A stretch of DNA of 64,000 bases from assembly GCF_014207985.1 (NCBI RefSeq), contig NZ_JACHMI010000001.1, forward strand, positions 3,703,001-3,767,000. Direction: 5' to 3'. A program made the position numbers and the translations under genes. Every line of letters begins with the position of its first letter. Positions within the stretch are counted from its first letter, which is position 1. The notes beneath the pieces were generated by a model. It searched no databases, was not told the DNA's origin, and worked only from the letters and a program-made list of their open reading frames with translations. Below, piece by piece: positions 1 to 9,006 of this stretch. The stretch is from Nonomuraea rubra. GTDB taxonomy: Bacteria; Actinomycetota; Actinomycetes; Streptosporangiales; Streptosporangiaceae.

Positions 1-120
1 TGTGGTCCGTGGCCGCGGGCCACACCGGACGGCTCGGGTTACGGGCCTCCTCGGGTCAGATTTCTTCAAGTCCTAATTCACGCGACTGTAACGCAAGAGA
101 GCGGTCATATACGAGATGCG

Positions 121-810
121 ATGTACGATATCTTTCATCCCATGAGTGAGGTCATGGCGTCCCCCGTCTTCTCCGGCCGGCCCGGCTCGCTGTCGTCACG
201 GGGCACGGCCGTCCTGGAGGCGATCAAGCACGCGATCCTGACCGGCGCGCTCCCGCCCGGCCGCCAGCTCGTCGAGACCGAGCTCGCCCAGCAGCTCGGC
301 GTGTCCAAGACGCCCGTACGCGAGGCGCTCAAGACACTGGCGGGCGCGGGCCTGGTGACGATGAGCGAGTACAAGGGCGCCACCGTGCGCACGGTGGACG
401 ACGCGCTCATGGAGTGGGTCTACGACCTGCGCCTGCTGCTGGAGCCCGAGGCCGTCACCCGTACGGTCGAGCGCGGGGCCGACCTGACCGCGGCGGCCGA
501 GGCCCTGCGCCGCGCCGACACCGCCGCCGACCGCGCCGACCGCAGCCTCGCCAACCGCGACTTCCACCGCGCCCTCTACGCGGGCTGCGGCAACCCGCTG
601 CTCGTCAGCACCCTCGACTCGCTGCGCGACCAGACCGCGCTGATCTCCGCCGCGGCCTGGGAGCGCGTCCCGACCTGGGAGGCGGAGGCCGGCGAGCACC
701 GCGAGATCCTGCGGGCCGCCGAGTCCGGCTCCGCCGCCGAGGCCGCGCGGCTGCTGCGCGCGCACGTGTGCGGGTTCGTCGAGCGGGTCAGGCGGAGCGG
801 CGGCCTGTGA
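121..810 (+). CDS. GntR-family regulator, FadR (FCD) type
   Basis: This 229-residue protein has an N-terminal winged helix (about residues 24-85, containing GVSKTPVREALKTL, the GntR recognition helix) followed by an all-helical FCD ligand domain. The FCD domain shows the RDFHRAL segment and later EHREIL and RAHV, which supply the Asp/His residues that usually bind a metal near the ligand. The family represses catabolic operons and releases DNA on binding a small organic acid. The start is uncertain: ATG at 121 has no clear ribosome site, and in-frame ATGs at 142 and 154 are alternatives, the last preceded by GAGG. No target operon is adjacent, since the next gene downstream is an ion channel, so the ligand cannot be guessed. 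Confidence 0.9.
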   Translation: MYDIFHPMSEVMASPVFSGRPGSLSSRGTAVLEAIKHAILTGALPPGRQLVETELAQQLGVSKTPVREALKTLAGAGLVTMSEYKGATVRTVDDALMEWVYDLRLLLEPEAVTRTVERGADLTAAAEALRRADTAADRADRSLANRDFHRALYAGCGNPLLVSTLDSLRDQTALISAAAWERVPTWEAEAGEHREILRAAESGSAAEAARLLRAHVCGFVERVRRSGGL

Positions 811-892
811 TCCATCTCTCAGCCTGATCTTTGCCGGGAGCCGCGGCACCGCGCGTCCCTACGATGATCAACGATCATTCGGAGGGAGTCCC

Positions 893-1687
893 TTGTCTGG
901 GCAAGAACGCGTTCGGGCCATCCTGGAGAGCCGCCTCGTGCAGCGGGCGGTCGTCCTGGTCATCGTCGTCAACGCGATCACCATCGGCTGCGAGACCAGC
1001 GCGTATCTGATGCAGCGGGCCGGCGGCCTGCTGCACGCCATCGACCGCGTCGCGCTGGCCGTCTTCACCGTGGAACTGGCCGCCCGCCTGTACGCCTACC
1101 GCAGGGCGTTCTTCAAGGACCCCTGGAACTGGTTCGACGCGATCATCGTCGCCGTCGCGCTCATCCCCGCCTCCGGCCCCACGTCCGTGCTGCGCGCCCT
1201 GCGCATCCTGCGGGCGCTGCGGCTGGTCTCGGCCGTGCCCAGCATGCGCCGCGTGGTCGGCGCGCTGCTGGCCGCCGTGCCCGGCATGGCCTCCATCATC
1301 GGGCTGCTGGTCCTGATGATCTACATCGCGGCGGTCATCGCCACCAAGCTCTTCGGCGACATCGTCCCCGAACGCTTCGACGAGCTGCCGCGCTCGCTGT
1401 TCACGCTGTTCCAGATCATGACCGGCGACGACTGGGGGAACGTCGCACAGGAGGTCATGGAGCAGAAGCCGTGGGCGTGGATCTTCTTCATCGTCTACAT
1501 CCTCATGTCCACGTTCGTGGCGCTGAACCTGTTCATCGCGGTCGTCGTCAACGCCATGAACGAGGAGAGCGACACCCCGCCGGAGCTCGAGGCCGTCCAA
1601 CAGGAGCTCGCCGCCGTGAACGCCAAACTGGACCAGCTCCTCATGCGTGAGCGCCAGGAGGAACTCCGCCCCGCGGCCGATCGTTGA
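893..1687 (+). CDS. Single-domain voltage-gated cation channel (BacNav/BacCav-like)
   Basis: The 264-residue protein has the complete architecture of one channel repeat: S1-S3 in the first 105 residues, an S4 segment with four arginines spaced every third residue (VLRALRILRALRL), S5, a re-entrant pore helix, and S6 ending in a cytoplasmic helix that reads like a coiled coil (LEAVQQELAAVNAKLDQLL). Four copies should assemble into a membrane channel. The selectivity filter is TGDDW (residues 177-181), where NaChBac-type sodium channels have TLESW. The start is TTG at 893, preceded by GGAGG with 7-bp spacing. It lies 82 bp after the GntR gene and 48 bp before a Spo0M-like gene. Ion preference cannot be read with certainty from sequence. 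Confidence 0.93.
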   Translation: MSGQERVRAILESRLVQRAVVLVIVVNAITIGCETSAYLMQRAGGLLHAIDRVALAVFTVELAARLYAYRRAFFKDPWNWFDAIIVAVALIPASGPTSVLRALRILRALRLVSAVPSMRRVVGALLAAVPGMASIIGLLVLMIYIAAVIATKLFGDIVPERFDELPRSLFTLFQIMTGDDWGNVAQEVMEQKPWAWIFFIVYILMSTFVALNLFIAVVVNAMNEESDTPPELEAVQQELAAVNAKLDQLLMRERQEELRPAADR

Positions 1688-1735
1688 CGCGGGCGTCACA
1701 CGTTTCGATCTTCGCTCGACAGGAGAACAAGAGCC

Positions 1736-2707
1736 GTGGTCTTCAAGAGGATGCTGGGTGCGTTCGGGGTCGGCGCGCCATCGGTGGACACCGTCCTGTC
1801 CACACCGCGTACCCGGCCGGGCGGCACGCTGGAGGGGGAGGTGCGGCTCAAGGGCGGCGACTTCGACGCCGAGATCGAGCACGTCACCCTCGGCCTCGTG
1901 GCGCGGGTCGAGATCGAGCACGGCGACGGCGAGAGCGGCGGGCTCAGCGAGTTCGGCAGCACGCGCGTCTCCGGCCCCTTCACCCTGCGCAAGGGCGAGG
2001 AGCGCACCATCGGCTTCCGCATCCCCGTCCCGTGGGAGGCCCCGATCAGCGAGATCGCCGGCCAGCCGCTCCGGGGCATGGCCGTCGGCGTGCGCACCGA
2101 GCTGGCCATCGCCAAGGCCGTCGACAAGGGCGACCTCGACATGGTGTCCGTGGAGCCGCTGCCCTCGCAGCTGCGGATCCTGGAGTCGTTCCTGCAGCTC
2201 GGCTTCGCCTTCAAGTCGGCCGACCTGGAGGCCGGGTACCTGCGCGGGGTGCGGCAGGAGCTGCCGTTCTACCAGGAGATCGAGTTTTACCCGACCGGTC
2301 AGTACGCGGGGCGGGTGGGCGAGGTGGAGGTCACCTTCGTCGCCGACCCGGCGGGGCTGGAGGTGGTGCTGGAGGCCGACAAGCGCACCGGCCGCTACTC
2401 CTCCGGCGACGCCATCGGCCGCTTCCAGGTCAGCCATGAGGACGCGCTGCGTACGGACTGGGCGGGGGAGCTGGGGCGGTGGCTCGACAGCCTCTCCCGG
2501 CACGGCTCCCCGTACGGCGGCCACCACCACGGTGACCACGGCCACTACGGGCACCACGACGAGCACCACGGGCATCACGGCGGAGCCGGGATGGGCATGG
2601 TCGTCGCCGCCGGCGCGGCCGGTGTGGTGGGCGGCCTCGTGGCCGGTGAAGTGGTCGAGGAGGTCGTGGAGGAGTTCTTCGAGGGCGACGAGGGCGGCGA
2701 CTGGTAA
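1736..2707 (+). CDS. Spo0M-like (sporulation-control) protein with His-rich tail
   Basis: The first 240 residues match the arrestin-like Spo0M family: a start of the type MVFKRMLGAFGVGAPSVDT, a GG-E-V-RLKGGD strand pair and a late segment with the pattern DW.GELGRWLD. Bacillus Spo0M acts in the cytoplasm and affects sporulation and cell envelope, with an unclear mechanism. This copy carries an unusual C-terminus: a run of His/Gly/Asp (about nt 2518-2580) followed by a Gly/Ala/Val-rich hydrophobic stretch and an acidic end. The tail could bind metal and touch a membrane, which is inference. Translation starts at GTG 1736 behind GGAG, 48 bp after the channel gene, so the two may be cotranscribed. 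A strong hairpin follows the stop. Confidence 0.85.
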   Translation: MVFKRMLGAFGVGAPSVDTVLSTPRTRPGGTLEGEVRLKGGDFDAEIEHVTLGLVARVEIEHGDGESGGLSEFGSTRVSGPFTLRKGEERTIGFRIPVPWEAPISEIAGQPLRGMAVGVRTELAIAKAVDKGDLDMVSVEPLPSQLRILESFLQLGFAFKSADLEAGYLRGVRQELPFYQEIEFYPTGQYAGRVGEVEVTFVADPAGLEVVLEADKRTGRYSSGDAIGRFQVSHEDALRTDWAGELGRWLDSLSRHGSPYGGHHHGDHGHYGHHDEHHGHHGGAGMGMVVAAGAAGVVGGLVAGEVVEEVVEEFFEGDEGGDW

Positions 2708-2727
2708 CACCCACCCCGACCCGGCAC

Positions 2728-2754
2728 CCCGGCCACGGCCAGCCCGTGGCCGGG
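2728..2754 (+). terminator. Hairpin terminator after the Spo0M-like gene
   Basis: An 11-bp perfect stem (CCCGGCCACGG with its complement) closes a 5-base loop 21 bp after the stop. There is no T-run, which is common for actinomycete terminators. Confidence 0.6.
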
Positions 2755-3220
2755 CACGCCCCCAGCGCCGTCCCACCCCTGCGCCGCACGCCGCTGCGTC
2801 GGCCCGCCCCTGCACGTCGGCACGCTCCCGCGCCCCGGTACGCCCCTGCGCCGCGCACTTGCGTCGGCACGCCCCTGCGCCACGCCCTTGCGCCGCACAC
2901 ACCGGCGCCAAGCCGCCTGCGGTGGGGCGCGCCGCTCGCCGTACCGGTCGGCGGCGTGCCCGGCGGGCAGCGCCAGCAGCAGCGGGGCGATCGCGAAGCT
3001 CGCGCCGAGCACGCTTACAACCGGCGAAGATCGGGTCAGGAGGAGCGTGGCAGCCGCACTCGGAACGCCGCACCCCCTTCGTGCCGTTCCGGCCAGAGCT
3101 GGACGTCAAGGCCTGCCGCAACCCTGCAATCAGCCGTTAAGTCAGGAGAAAGCGTCAGGAATAGGTTGACTCACTGCCCGAGCGAGCCGACCTCAAGGAG
3201 CCGACGTAACCAGCACGACT
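2755..3220. other. Non-coding stretch with degenerate GC-rich repeats
   Basis: I see no convincing gene here. The first part (about 2757-2905) repeats short variants of CGCCCCTGCGCCGCAC, which opens long but meaningless frames on both strands. The last 100 bp is less GC-rich and probably holds the promoter of the next gene. Confidence 0.5.
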
Positions 3221-4198
3221 GTGTGGAGCGAACTGCGCGTGACCTCCACTCCTCGGTTGTCCCTCTCGATCTCCCCGCACCTGACGGCCCTGGCCCTGCT
3301 CGCCGACGCCGTGGGCGGCCGCCGCCGCGGCCTGCCCGGCCTGTGGCGCGACGCCATCGCCGCGCGCGTGGGCAGGGCGGGACACCAGGCGGTCCGCCCG
3401 CTGTCCGTCCCTAGCTGCTCACTGGCCCCCGACTGCCTGGTTCCCCGCGTCCCCGACGGCGGCGACGTCTCCGTACAGGAGCAGCTCGCCGCGCTGCGCG
3501 AGCTGCCGCCCGACCGGCTGGTCGCGGACCTGGAGCAGGCGTTCGGCCCCGGGCCGCTGCCCGTGCACTGGCGCTCGGCCGCCGAGCGCCCCGCCGCCTG
3601 GCTGCACGGCTACGCGAGCGCGCTGTCCGAGGTGTGGAGCATCGCCGAGCCGCTGTGGCAGCGTGCCCGCGCCCTGCTGGACAGGGAGGTCAGGAGGGTC
3701 GGCGTGGCCACCGTCCGCGGCGGCCCCGAGCTGCTGCTCGGGGCGCTCAGCCCGCACCTCTCGTACGGCGGAGGCGGCCTGCTCGTCCCCGGCCCCGAGG
3801 CCGGCACGCAGGAGCTGGGGGAGCGCCGGATCGTCCTGGTCCCGATGCTGGCCGGCCAGGACGCGCTCATCCTCGGCCTGGACGGCGGGGACGCCGTCTG
3901 GATCGCCTACCCGGTGCCGGGTGCGGCGACGCTGTGGCGCCGGCCCGCCGCTCCGGCGTACGACGAGCTGTCGGCGCTGGTGGGCCCGGTACGCGCCGAC
4001 CTGCTCTGCGCGGTGGCCAGGCCCAAGACCATGAGCATGCTGGCGGCCGACATGAAGATCGCGCCGAGCAGCATCACCTACCACTGCGACCGGCTGCGGG
4101 CCGCGCGGCTCATCACCAGGGAACGCCGCGGCAGGGAGGTGTGGGTGGGCCGCACCCACCGCGCGGAGGAGCTGCTGGAGCTGTTCCACCGGCGCTGA
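3221..4198 (+). CDS. ArsR/winged-helix family regulator with long N-terminal domain
   Basis: The 325-residue protein ends in a winged helix (about residues 262-325). It contains RPKTMSMLAADMKIAPSSIT, a helix-turn-helix of the ArsR type, followed by a wing with RERRGREVWVGRT. The N-terminal 250 residues resemble the poorly defined sensor portion common in actinomycete ArsR-like regulators (PRLSLSISPHLTALALLADA near the start, LWRDAIAARV further on). No metal-binding Cys pair is visible, so metal sensing is unlikely. The chosen GTG at 3221 lacks a close ribosome site, and a TAACCA hexamer eight bases upstream suggests a nearly leaderless message. It converges on a secreted-protein gene across a strong shared hairpin. 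Confidence 0.82.
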   Translation: MWSELRVTSTPRLSLSISPHLTALALLADAVGGRRRGLPGLWRDAIAARVGRAGHQAVRPLSVPSCSLAPDCLVPRVPDGGDVSVQEQLAALRELPPDRLVADLEQAFGPGPLPVHWRSAAERPAAWLHGYASALSEVWSIAEPLWQRARALLDREVRRVGVATVRGGPELLLGALSPHLSYGGGGLLVPGPEAGTQELGERRIVLVPMLAGQDALILGLDGGDAVWIAYPVPGAATLWRRPAAPAYDELSALVGPVRADLLCAVARPKTMSMLAADMKIAPSSITYHCDRLRAARLITRERRGREVWVGRTHRAEELLELFHRR

Positions 4199-4204
4199 CG
4201 GGAG

Positions 4205-4235
4205 GGGGGCTTCCACAGGCGCGGTGGAAGCCCCC
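4205..4235. terminator. Bidirectional hairpin terminator
   Basis: GGGGGCTTCCAC pairs perfectly over 12 bp with GTGGAAGCCCCC around a 7-base loop. It lies between two convergent stops (4198 and 4240) and serves both strands. Confidence 0.85.
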
Positions 4236-4239
4236 TTCC

Positions 4240-4812
4240 TCAGCTCCCCGTGCTGAACTGCCGCAGGAGGGGGCCGTCGAGCTTCCAGCCGGGCTCGTTC
4301 GCGAGGATCTTCTCGGTGTGCGACTCGATCGCCAGCCGCCACTTGTTGTTGTTCGACAGGCGGAACACCTTCACGTCACCACCGGCGCCGGCCGTGCTGG
4401 GCGCGTAGCCGAGGATGCCGTCGTAGCGGAAGTCGCCCGAGGTCACCAGGCGCTCCCGCTCGGCCACCGACGCGGTGACGAGGTAGGAGGCCTTCTTGGC
4501 CCAGCGCAGCCGGAAGAGCGGCTTGCCGCCGGAGAACGGGGCCCGCGAGACGTAGTACAGCGGCGTCTTCGTGGTCGACCAGCCGTGCTTGGTGATCGCG
4601 CTCTGCTTCTCCGACTCGCTGGCGGTGTAGAAGAACCCGCCGTCCTTCGTCACCAGCTCGTAGACCTTCACCCGCTGGGCGGCGACGGCCGTGGCCGACG
4701 CCTCCGCGGAGGCGCCCTGTGCCGTGGCGACGCCGAGGGACAGGGTGGCGCCCAGGGCCACCGCCAGCCCGAGTCCGACGGGGCGGGTCATGCGGCCGAA
4801 CGACAAGGCCAT
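4240..4812 (-). CDS. Secreted DUF5648-like repeat protein
   Basis: This 190-residue protein has a signal peptide (hydrophobic core [16 protein letters not shown], Ala-rich cleavage region near residue 35-45). Three related units of about 45 residues follow, beginning [29 protein letters not shown] and [14 protein letters not shown]. The pattern of a Val-x-x-Leu strand, an aromatic strand and then a TAS..E helix resembles DUF5648 repeats, which often decorate extracellular enzymes and adhesins. Here they form the whole protein, with no catalytic partner. It may bind carbohydrate or cell surface, which is inference. It converges on the ArsR-like gene and shares its terminator. Confidence 0.75.
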   Translation of the reverse strand: MALSFGRMTRPVGLGLAVALGATLSLGVATAQGASAEASATAVAAQRVKVYELVTKDGGFFYTASESEKQSAITKHGWSTTKTPLYYVSRAPFSGGKPLFRLRWAKKASYLVTASVAERERLVTSGDFRYDGILGYAPSTAGAGGDVKVFRLSNNNKWRLAIESHTEKILANEPGWKLDGPLLRQFSTGS

Positions 4813-4881
4813 GAGTTCGTTTCCCTCCGATGTGCCGATCAGGACGCCGTCAAGCTAGCAACGCCCGATCGGGCCGGGAGA

Positions 4882-6696
4882 TCACTTCGACAGACCTGGA
4901 AACGTCGCCGTCTCCGGTTCGGGGACGTCGTCGATCGTCCCGTCCGGCCAGGTGATCTTCCCCTCGCCGATCACCGGAGGCCGCCCGCCGTCGCCGAGCA
5001 GGAGCGCGGCGGCGTACCAGCGGCCGGGCTCCGCCTCGCCCGGCGTCGCGCACCACGGGACCAGCGTGCGCTCGCCCAGCGGGGTGGCCGCCACCTCCGT
5101 GCCCGACTCGCCCAGCCCGGGGCCTCCGGCCACCCGCGTGGCGGGGCCGCCCTCGGGCGCGGGCCAGCCGCCCATCCGCAGCCTGCGCGCCTGCCCGGTC
5201 AGCCGGGCCAGCCGCACCTCCCACGCCCCGCGTACGACCGACACGACCTCCACCTCGGGCCCGTCCCGCATCGGCGCGCCCGCCCTGGAATAACCGTGGT
5301 CGGGGCCGGGGCCCTGCTCGCCCCAGCGCGCCCGCCAGCGCGACGACCCGACCAGCGTGCCGGACGGCAGCACCCGCACGGGACCGGCGTCGAACCCGGT
5401 CCTGTGACTGGCCCGCCCCTCCTCGTCCAGCACCACCACGGACTGGTCCAGCGGGTCACCCGCCAGGAGCGGGAACGTGGCCGTCGAGTAGCCCAGCCGC
5501 GCGTACAGCGGCGCGTCGGCCAGCCCTGAGCCCGGGTGCGAGTGGTCGGTGCCGTGGTTGACCACGCGGACCACGCCGTCCGCCCGGGTGCCGCTCACCA
5601 GCCAGCCGGGGGCCCGCACGACGCGCGCGAAGTCGCCCCGCTCCACCGGCAGCGGCTCCTCCACGGCCGTCCACACCGGGTGATCGGCCGGCAGTGCCAG
5701 CCCGAACAGGCCCTTCGCGGCCCAGTACGGCGAGCCGGGCCCCGAGTAGTCCTGCGCGATCGCCCGGTAGGGCCCGTGCCACCCGAGGCTGAGTATCCCG
5801 TTCTCGTCCGGCGCGCCGCGCTCGGCGAAGTGCCGCACGATGCCCGAGGCGGCCCTGCGCAGCAGCCCGGGCGAGCCTGCCCCGGCCCTCGCCCCCACCC
5901 AGAACGGCGCCGCTGCGGCGAACCGGTAGGCCAGGCTACGGCCCTGGACCAGCGGCGAACCGTCGGCGCCGACCAGGTGCACGGCGTCGTCCAGGAACCG
6001 TTCGAGCCGCGCCAGGTGCCGCGGGTCCGGCGGGAGGCCCGCCATCTCCCTCCACAACACCGGGTAGAAGTGCAGCGCCCAGCCGGCGTAGTGGTCGTAG
6101 GCGCGCTCGGCGCCGTCGGCGTACCAGCCGTCCTCGCGTTCGAAGCTCTCCGCCAGGGCCAGCCCGGCGTCGATGTCCTCCTGCGCGTACGGGCCGCCGA
6201 CCGAGGCCAGGAACTGCTCCACGACGATCTGGAACCACACCCAGTTGATCGGCGGGTAGCCGGAGCCGACGGCCGGGGCGAGGTAGTCGACCACCTGCTC
6301 CCGCACGCGCGGCGGCAGCCGGTCCCACAGCCACGGCCTGGTCAGGTGCAGGACCAGCGCGATGGAGGCGGCCTCCACCTTGGCCTGGCCGTGCTCGTCC
6401 AGGCGTACCCAGCGGTCGGGGTGGTGCGGGTCGGTGCCGGCGGCCAGGCCGTCCGCGTACCACTCCATCAGTCCCAGCGGGTCGCGCCCGCCCTCGCCCG
6501 CGACCCGGAACCCGGCCGCGAGGAACGTGCGCGCGAAGCCCTCCAGCGCGTCCACGTCGGGGCCGTAGCCGCCGGGCTCGCCGGGGAAGCTGACGCGCGC
6601 GTGGGAGGGGGAGGCGTGGCGGCGGGCCGACAGGAGCAGGCGGTCGGCCAGGTCGGCCCAGTGCTCCCTGGTCCAGCCCGTGTAGGGAGAGATCAT
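4882..6696 (-). CDS. DUF2264 family protein (probable polysaccharide-degrading enzyme)
   Basis: The 604-residue protein matches DUF2264: an N-terminal helical barrel (TGWTREHWADLADRLLL near the start, then INWVWFQIVVEQFL and YDHYAGWALHFYPVLW) and a C-terminal beta domain. DUF2264 members often occur in gene clusters for plant or algal polysaccharides and share the alpha/alpha-toroid look of lyases and glycoside hydrolases; the exact reaction is not established. No signal peptide is visible, so it probably works on imported oligosaccharides. I chose ATG 6696 (protein starting MISPYTGW); the frame runs upstream to 6732 but without support. It is divergent from a heparinase II/III-like gene with about 110 bp between starts, and the two probably share a substrate. 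Confidence 0.85.
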   Translation of the reverse strand: MISPYTGWTREHWADLADRLLLSARRHASPSHARVSFPGEPGGYGPDVDALEGFARTFLAAGFRVAGEGGRDPLGLMEWYADGLAAGTDPHHPDRWVRLDEHGQAKVEAASIALVLHLTRPWLWDRLPPRVREQVVDYLAPAVGSGYPPINWVWFQIVVEQFLASVGGPYAQEDIDAGLALAESFEREDGWYADGAERAYDHYAGWALHFYPVLWREMAGLPPDPRHLARLERFLDDAVHLVGADGSPLVQGRSLAYRFAAAAPFWVGARAGAGSPGLLRRAASGIVRHFAERGAPDENGILSLGWHGPYRAIAQDYSGPGSPYWAAKGLFGLALPADHPVWTAVEEPLPVERGDFARVVRAPGWLVSGTRADGVVRVVNHGTDHSHPGSGLADAPLYARLGYSTATFPLLAGDPLDQSVVVLDEEGRASHRTGFDAGPVRVLPSGTLVGSSRWRARWGEQGPGPDHGYSRAGAPMRDGPEVEVVSVVRGAWEVRLARLTGQARRLRMGGWPAPEGGPATRVAGGPGLGESGTEVAATPLGERTLVPWCATPGEAEPGRWYAAALLLGDGGRPPVIGEGKITWPDGTIDDVPEPETATFPGLSK

Positions 6697-6806
6697 TCCG
6701 CCACGGAAACATGCCGGGGCCGCATCCCACAAGCGGGGTTCCGCGGCCGTAGTGTGGGTCGGGTGCCGGCTCGACCTCCCCGCGACGTGTGCTGAGGGCT
6801 GATGCT

Positions 6807-8933
6807 GTGAGCCACGATCCCGACTGGCCTTCCGTACGCCGCCGCGCCGCGACCCGGCCCTGGGCCGCCGCGATCGTGGCGGCGCTCCGCGACGGCTTCG
6901 CGACGTGGCACGGGACGCCCGTCCCGGGGCCTGAGCGAGAGTCGGCGTGGACGCACCACTACTTCTGCGACGCCGACGGAGCCGCGCTCCGGTACGAGCG
7001 GGGGGAGGCTGGGCGGCACGTGTGCACGGGGTGCGGGAAGGTGTACGCGGGGGAGCCGTGGGACGGTGCCTGGCGCGCCAGGACCCACGACGCCCTCGCC
7101 GCCCAGGCCCAGCGCGCCGCCCTCCTCCTGCACGTCAACCCCGCCTTGTCCGGCAGCGGCCCGTCCGGCCCCGCCCCGTCGGGGAGCGGCCTGTCCGATC
7201 CTGGCCCGTCGGGGAGCGGCCTGTCCGATCCTGGCTCGTCCGGGAGCGGCGCGCCCGGCCCCGGCTCGTCTGGGAGTGGTGCGTTCGGGGGCGGTTCGGG
7301 GGCTTCGCTGCCTGAGGTAGCCGCTGCCGAGCTCGACCGGATCCTGTCCGCCTACGCCCGCGACTACCTCGCCTACGCCCCGCACGGGCAGGCGGCGGGC
7401 ACCGGCCGGGTCCAGCCGCAGTCGCTCGACGAGGCCGTCTGGGCCGTCGGCCTGCTGCGCGCCGCCCGCTGGGCCGGCGACGCGCTCGCCCCGGAGACGG
7501 CACGGGCCGTGGACGGGCTGGCGGGCGCCGTCGCGGACCTGCTCAGGCCGCAGGTCGGCGCTGTCCACAACATCCACTGCTGGCTCCTGGCCGCCCTGGC
7601 CGAGTGCGCGGCACGGCTCGGCGACGCGGACCTGCTGGCCTGGTGCCGCGACGGCGAGTACGGCGCGGAGGCCCAGGTCCGCCAGGGCTTCCACCCCGAG
7701 GGCCTCTGGTACGAGATCAACCCCCACTACCACTACTACGCGCTGGCCGCCCTCCTGTCCTACGTGGAGGCCACGGGCCCGGCCGGCCTGTCGGAGGAGT
7801 CGGCCGCCCACCTGTCCAGGGCCATCGCCGCGCCCCCGCTCCTGGCGTACGCGGACGGCCGGCTCCCCGCGTACGGGGACGGCTGGCCCGACTGCTTCAC
7901 CGGCGACTTCGCCCCGCAGGCCGAGGCCGCCTGGACCCTCCTGCCCAACGCCCGCCCCGACCTGGCCCCGTACTACCGCGACCCCCGCCCGGCGCCGCTG
8001 CGGCTCTGGTACGGCGCCCAGCTCCCCGAGCACACCACCCCACTGCCGCACCGCCCCTCGGTGGCGGCCCTGGTCTTCGGCCCGGACGACCTCCCCTCCG
8101 GCACGGCCGCCCCCTCGGGCTCCTTCCTCTGGCGCGGGCCGGGCATCGCCCTGCTGCGATCGCCGGCCGTGCGGCTGGCCCTGCGCGCGGGCCCCGACGC
8201 CGGCTGGCACGACCACCGCGACAAGCTGGCCGTGGACGTGCAGACCGCCACCGGCTGGTCCAGCCTCGACCTCGGCACGAGCGGCTACGGCTCGGACTTC
8301 ACGGCCTGGATGCGCTCACCGGCGGCCCACAACGTCGTCACCGTCGGCTCCCGCCCGCAACCCGCCCATACCGGCCGCATCCTGGACTGGTCGCCCGGAC
8401 ACGTCACGGCCGAGTCGGCGTGGGACGGCCACGTCCTGCACCGCACGATCACCGTCCACGACCACGGCTGGACGGACGTCCTCACGGTCACCCTCGCCCA
8501 CCCCGACGAGATCGAGTGGACCTTCCACGGCGACGGCACGTTCACCCGGGCAAGCGCCACCGAGCCGGTCACGGGCGGTGCCGGCGGGCCGTCCACCGGC
8601 GGTGCCGCCGAGCCGGTCACCGGCGACGCGACCGGCGATGCGGCCGTCGCCTCGGGGCATGCCTGGCTCAGCGCCGTACAGACCCTCACCGTCCCCGCCG
8701 ACCGCCACCTCCACGGAACCTGGACCGCCCCCGGCGCACCCCACCTCACCCTCACCATCCCGGACGGCTTCACCGCCCGCACCGCCACCGCCCCCGGCAA
8801 CCCCAACGGCCGCCCCCTCGGCCTGCTCCTCGTCCGAGGCCGCGCCACCACGGCCCGGTTCGAGGCGACGTTCACCGTGGCGGGGGCGACGGCACGGACA
8901 CAATCGTCCACCTCGCGGGTGAGCACTACCTGA
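6807..8933 (+). CDS. Heparinase II/III-like polysaccharide lyase
   Basis: The 708-residue protein has the heparinase II/III layout. An N-terminal region carries the family's small Cys motif (HHYFCDADG and CTGCGKVYAGEPWD), an alpha/alpha toroid includes EGLWYEINPHYHYYAL, and a C-terminal beta-sandwich has GWHDHRDKLAVDV and AHNVVTV. The Tyr and His residues in these motifs are those that act in lyases of this class. Between the Cys motif and the toroid lies an insertion of Ser/Gly/Pro decapeptide repeats. No signal peptide is seen. GTG 6807 is preferred because GAGGG lies 8 bp upstream; an in-frame GTG at 6789 is the alternative. It is divergent from the DUF2264 gene. The substrate is probably an acidic glycan but is not determined. 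Confidence 0.87.
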   Translation: MSHDPDWPSVRRRAATRPWAAAIVAALRDGFATWHGTPVPGPERESAWTHHYFCDADGAALRYERGEAGRHVCTGCGKVYAGEPWDGAWRARTHDALAAQAQRAALLLHVNPALSGSGPSGPAPSGSGLSDPGPSGSGLSDPGSSGSGAPGPGSSGSGAFGGGSGASLPEVAAAELDRILSAYARDYLAYAPHGQAAGTGRVQPQSLDEAVWAVGLLRAARWAGDALAPETARAVDGLAGAVADLLRPQVGAVHNIHCWLLAALAECAARLGDADLLAWCRDGEYGAEAQVRQGFHPEGLWYEINPHYHYYALAALLSYVEATGPAGLSEESAAHLSRAIAAPPLLAYADGRLPAYGDGWPDCFTGDFAPQAEAAWTLLPNARPDLAPYYRDPRPAPLRLWYGAQLPEHTTPLPHRPSVAALVFGPDDLPSGTAAPSGSFLWRGPGIALLRSPAVRLALRAGPDAGWHDHRDKLAVDVQTATGWSSLDLGTSGYGSDFTAWMRSPAAHNVVTVGSRPQPAHTGRILDWSPGHVTAESAWDGHVLHRTITVHDHGWTDVLTVTLAHPDEIEWTFHGDGTFTRASATEPVTGGAGGPSTGGAAEPVTGDATGDAAVASGHAWLSAVQTLTVPADRHLHGTWTAPGAPHLTLTIPDGFTARTATAPGNPNGRPLGLLLVRGRATTARFEATFTVAGATARTQSSTSRVSTT
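7175..7234 (+). repeat. Two exact 30-bp repeats inside the lyase gene
   Basis: Two identical 30-bp units encode the decapeptide PSGSGLSDPG twice, followed by two diverged decapeptides (SSGSGAPGPG and SSGSGAFGGG). They form a low-complexity linker within the coding frame. Confidence 0.85.
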
Positions 8934-9006
8934 CCATCGGGTGCTCGCCCGCCCGCGACCCGCCCGCGCATGCTGGCACCCATAGCCAGTACCGGGGGGC
9001 GGAGTC

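Noticed and set aside
2746..3414. Long open frames over the repeat-rich spacer
   Set aside because: They arise from the GC-rich repeats, have low-complexity products and no homology.
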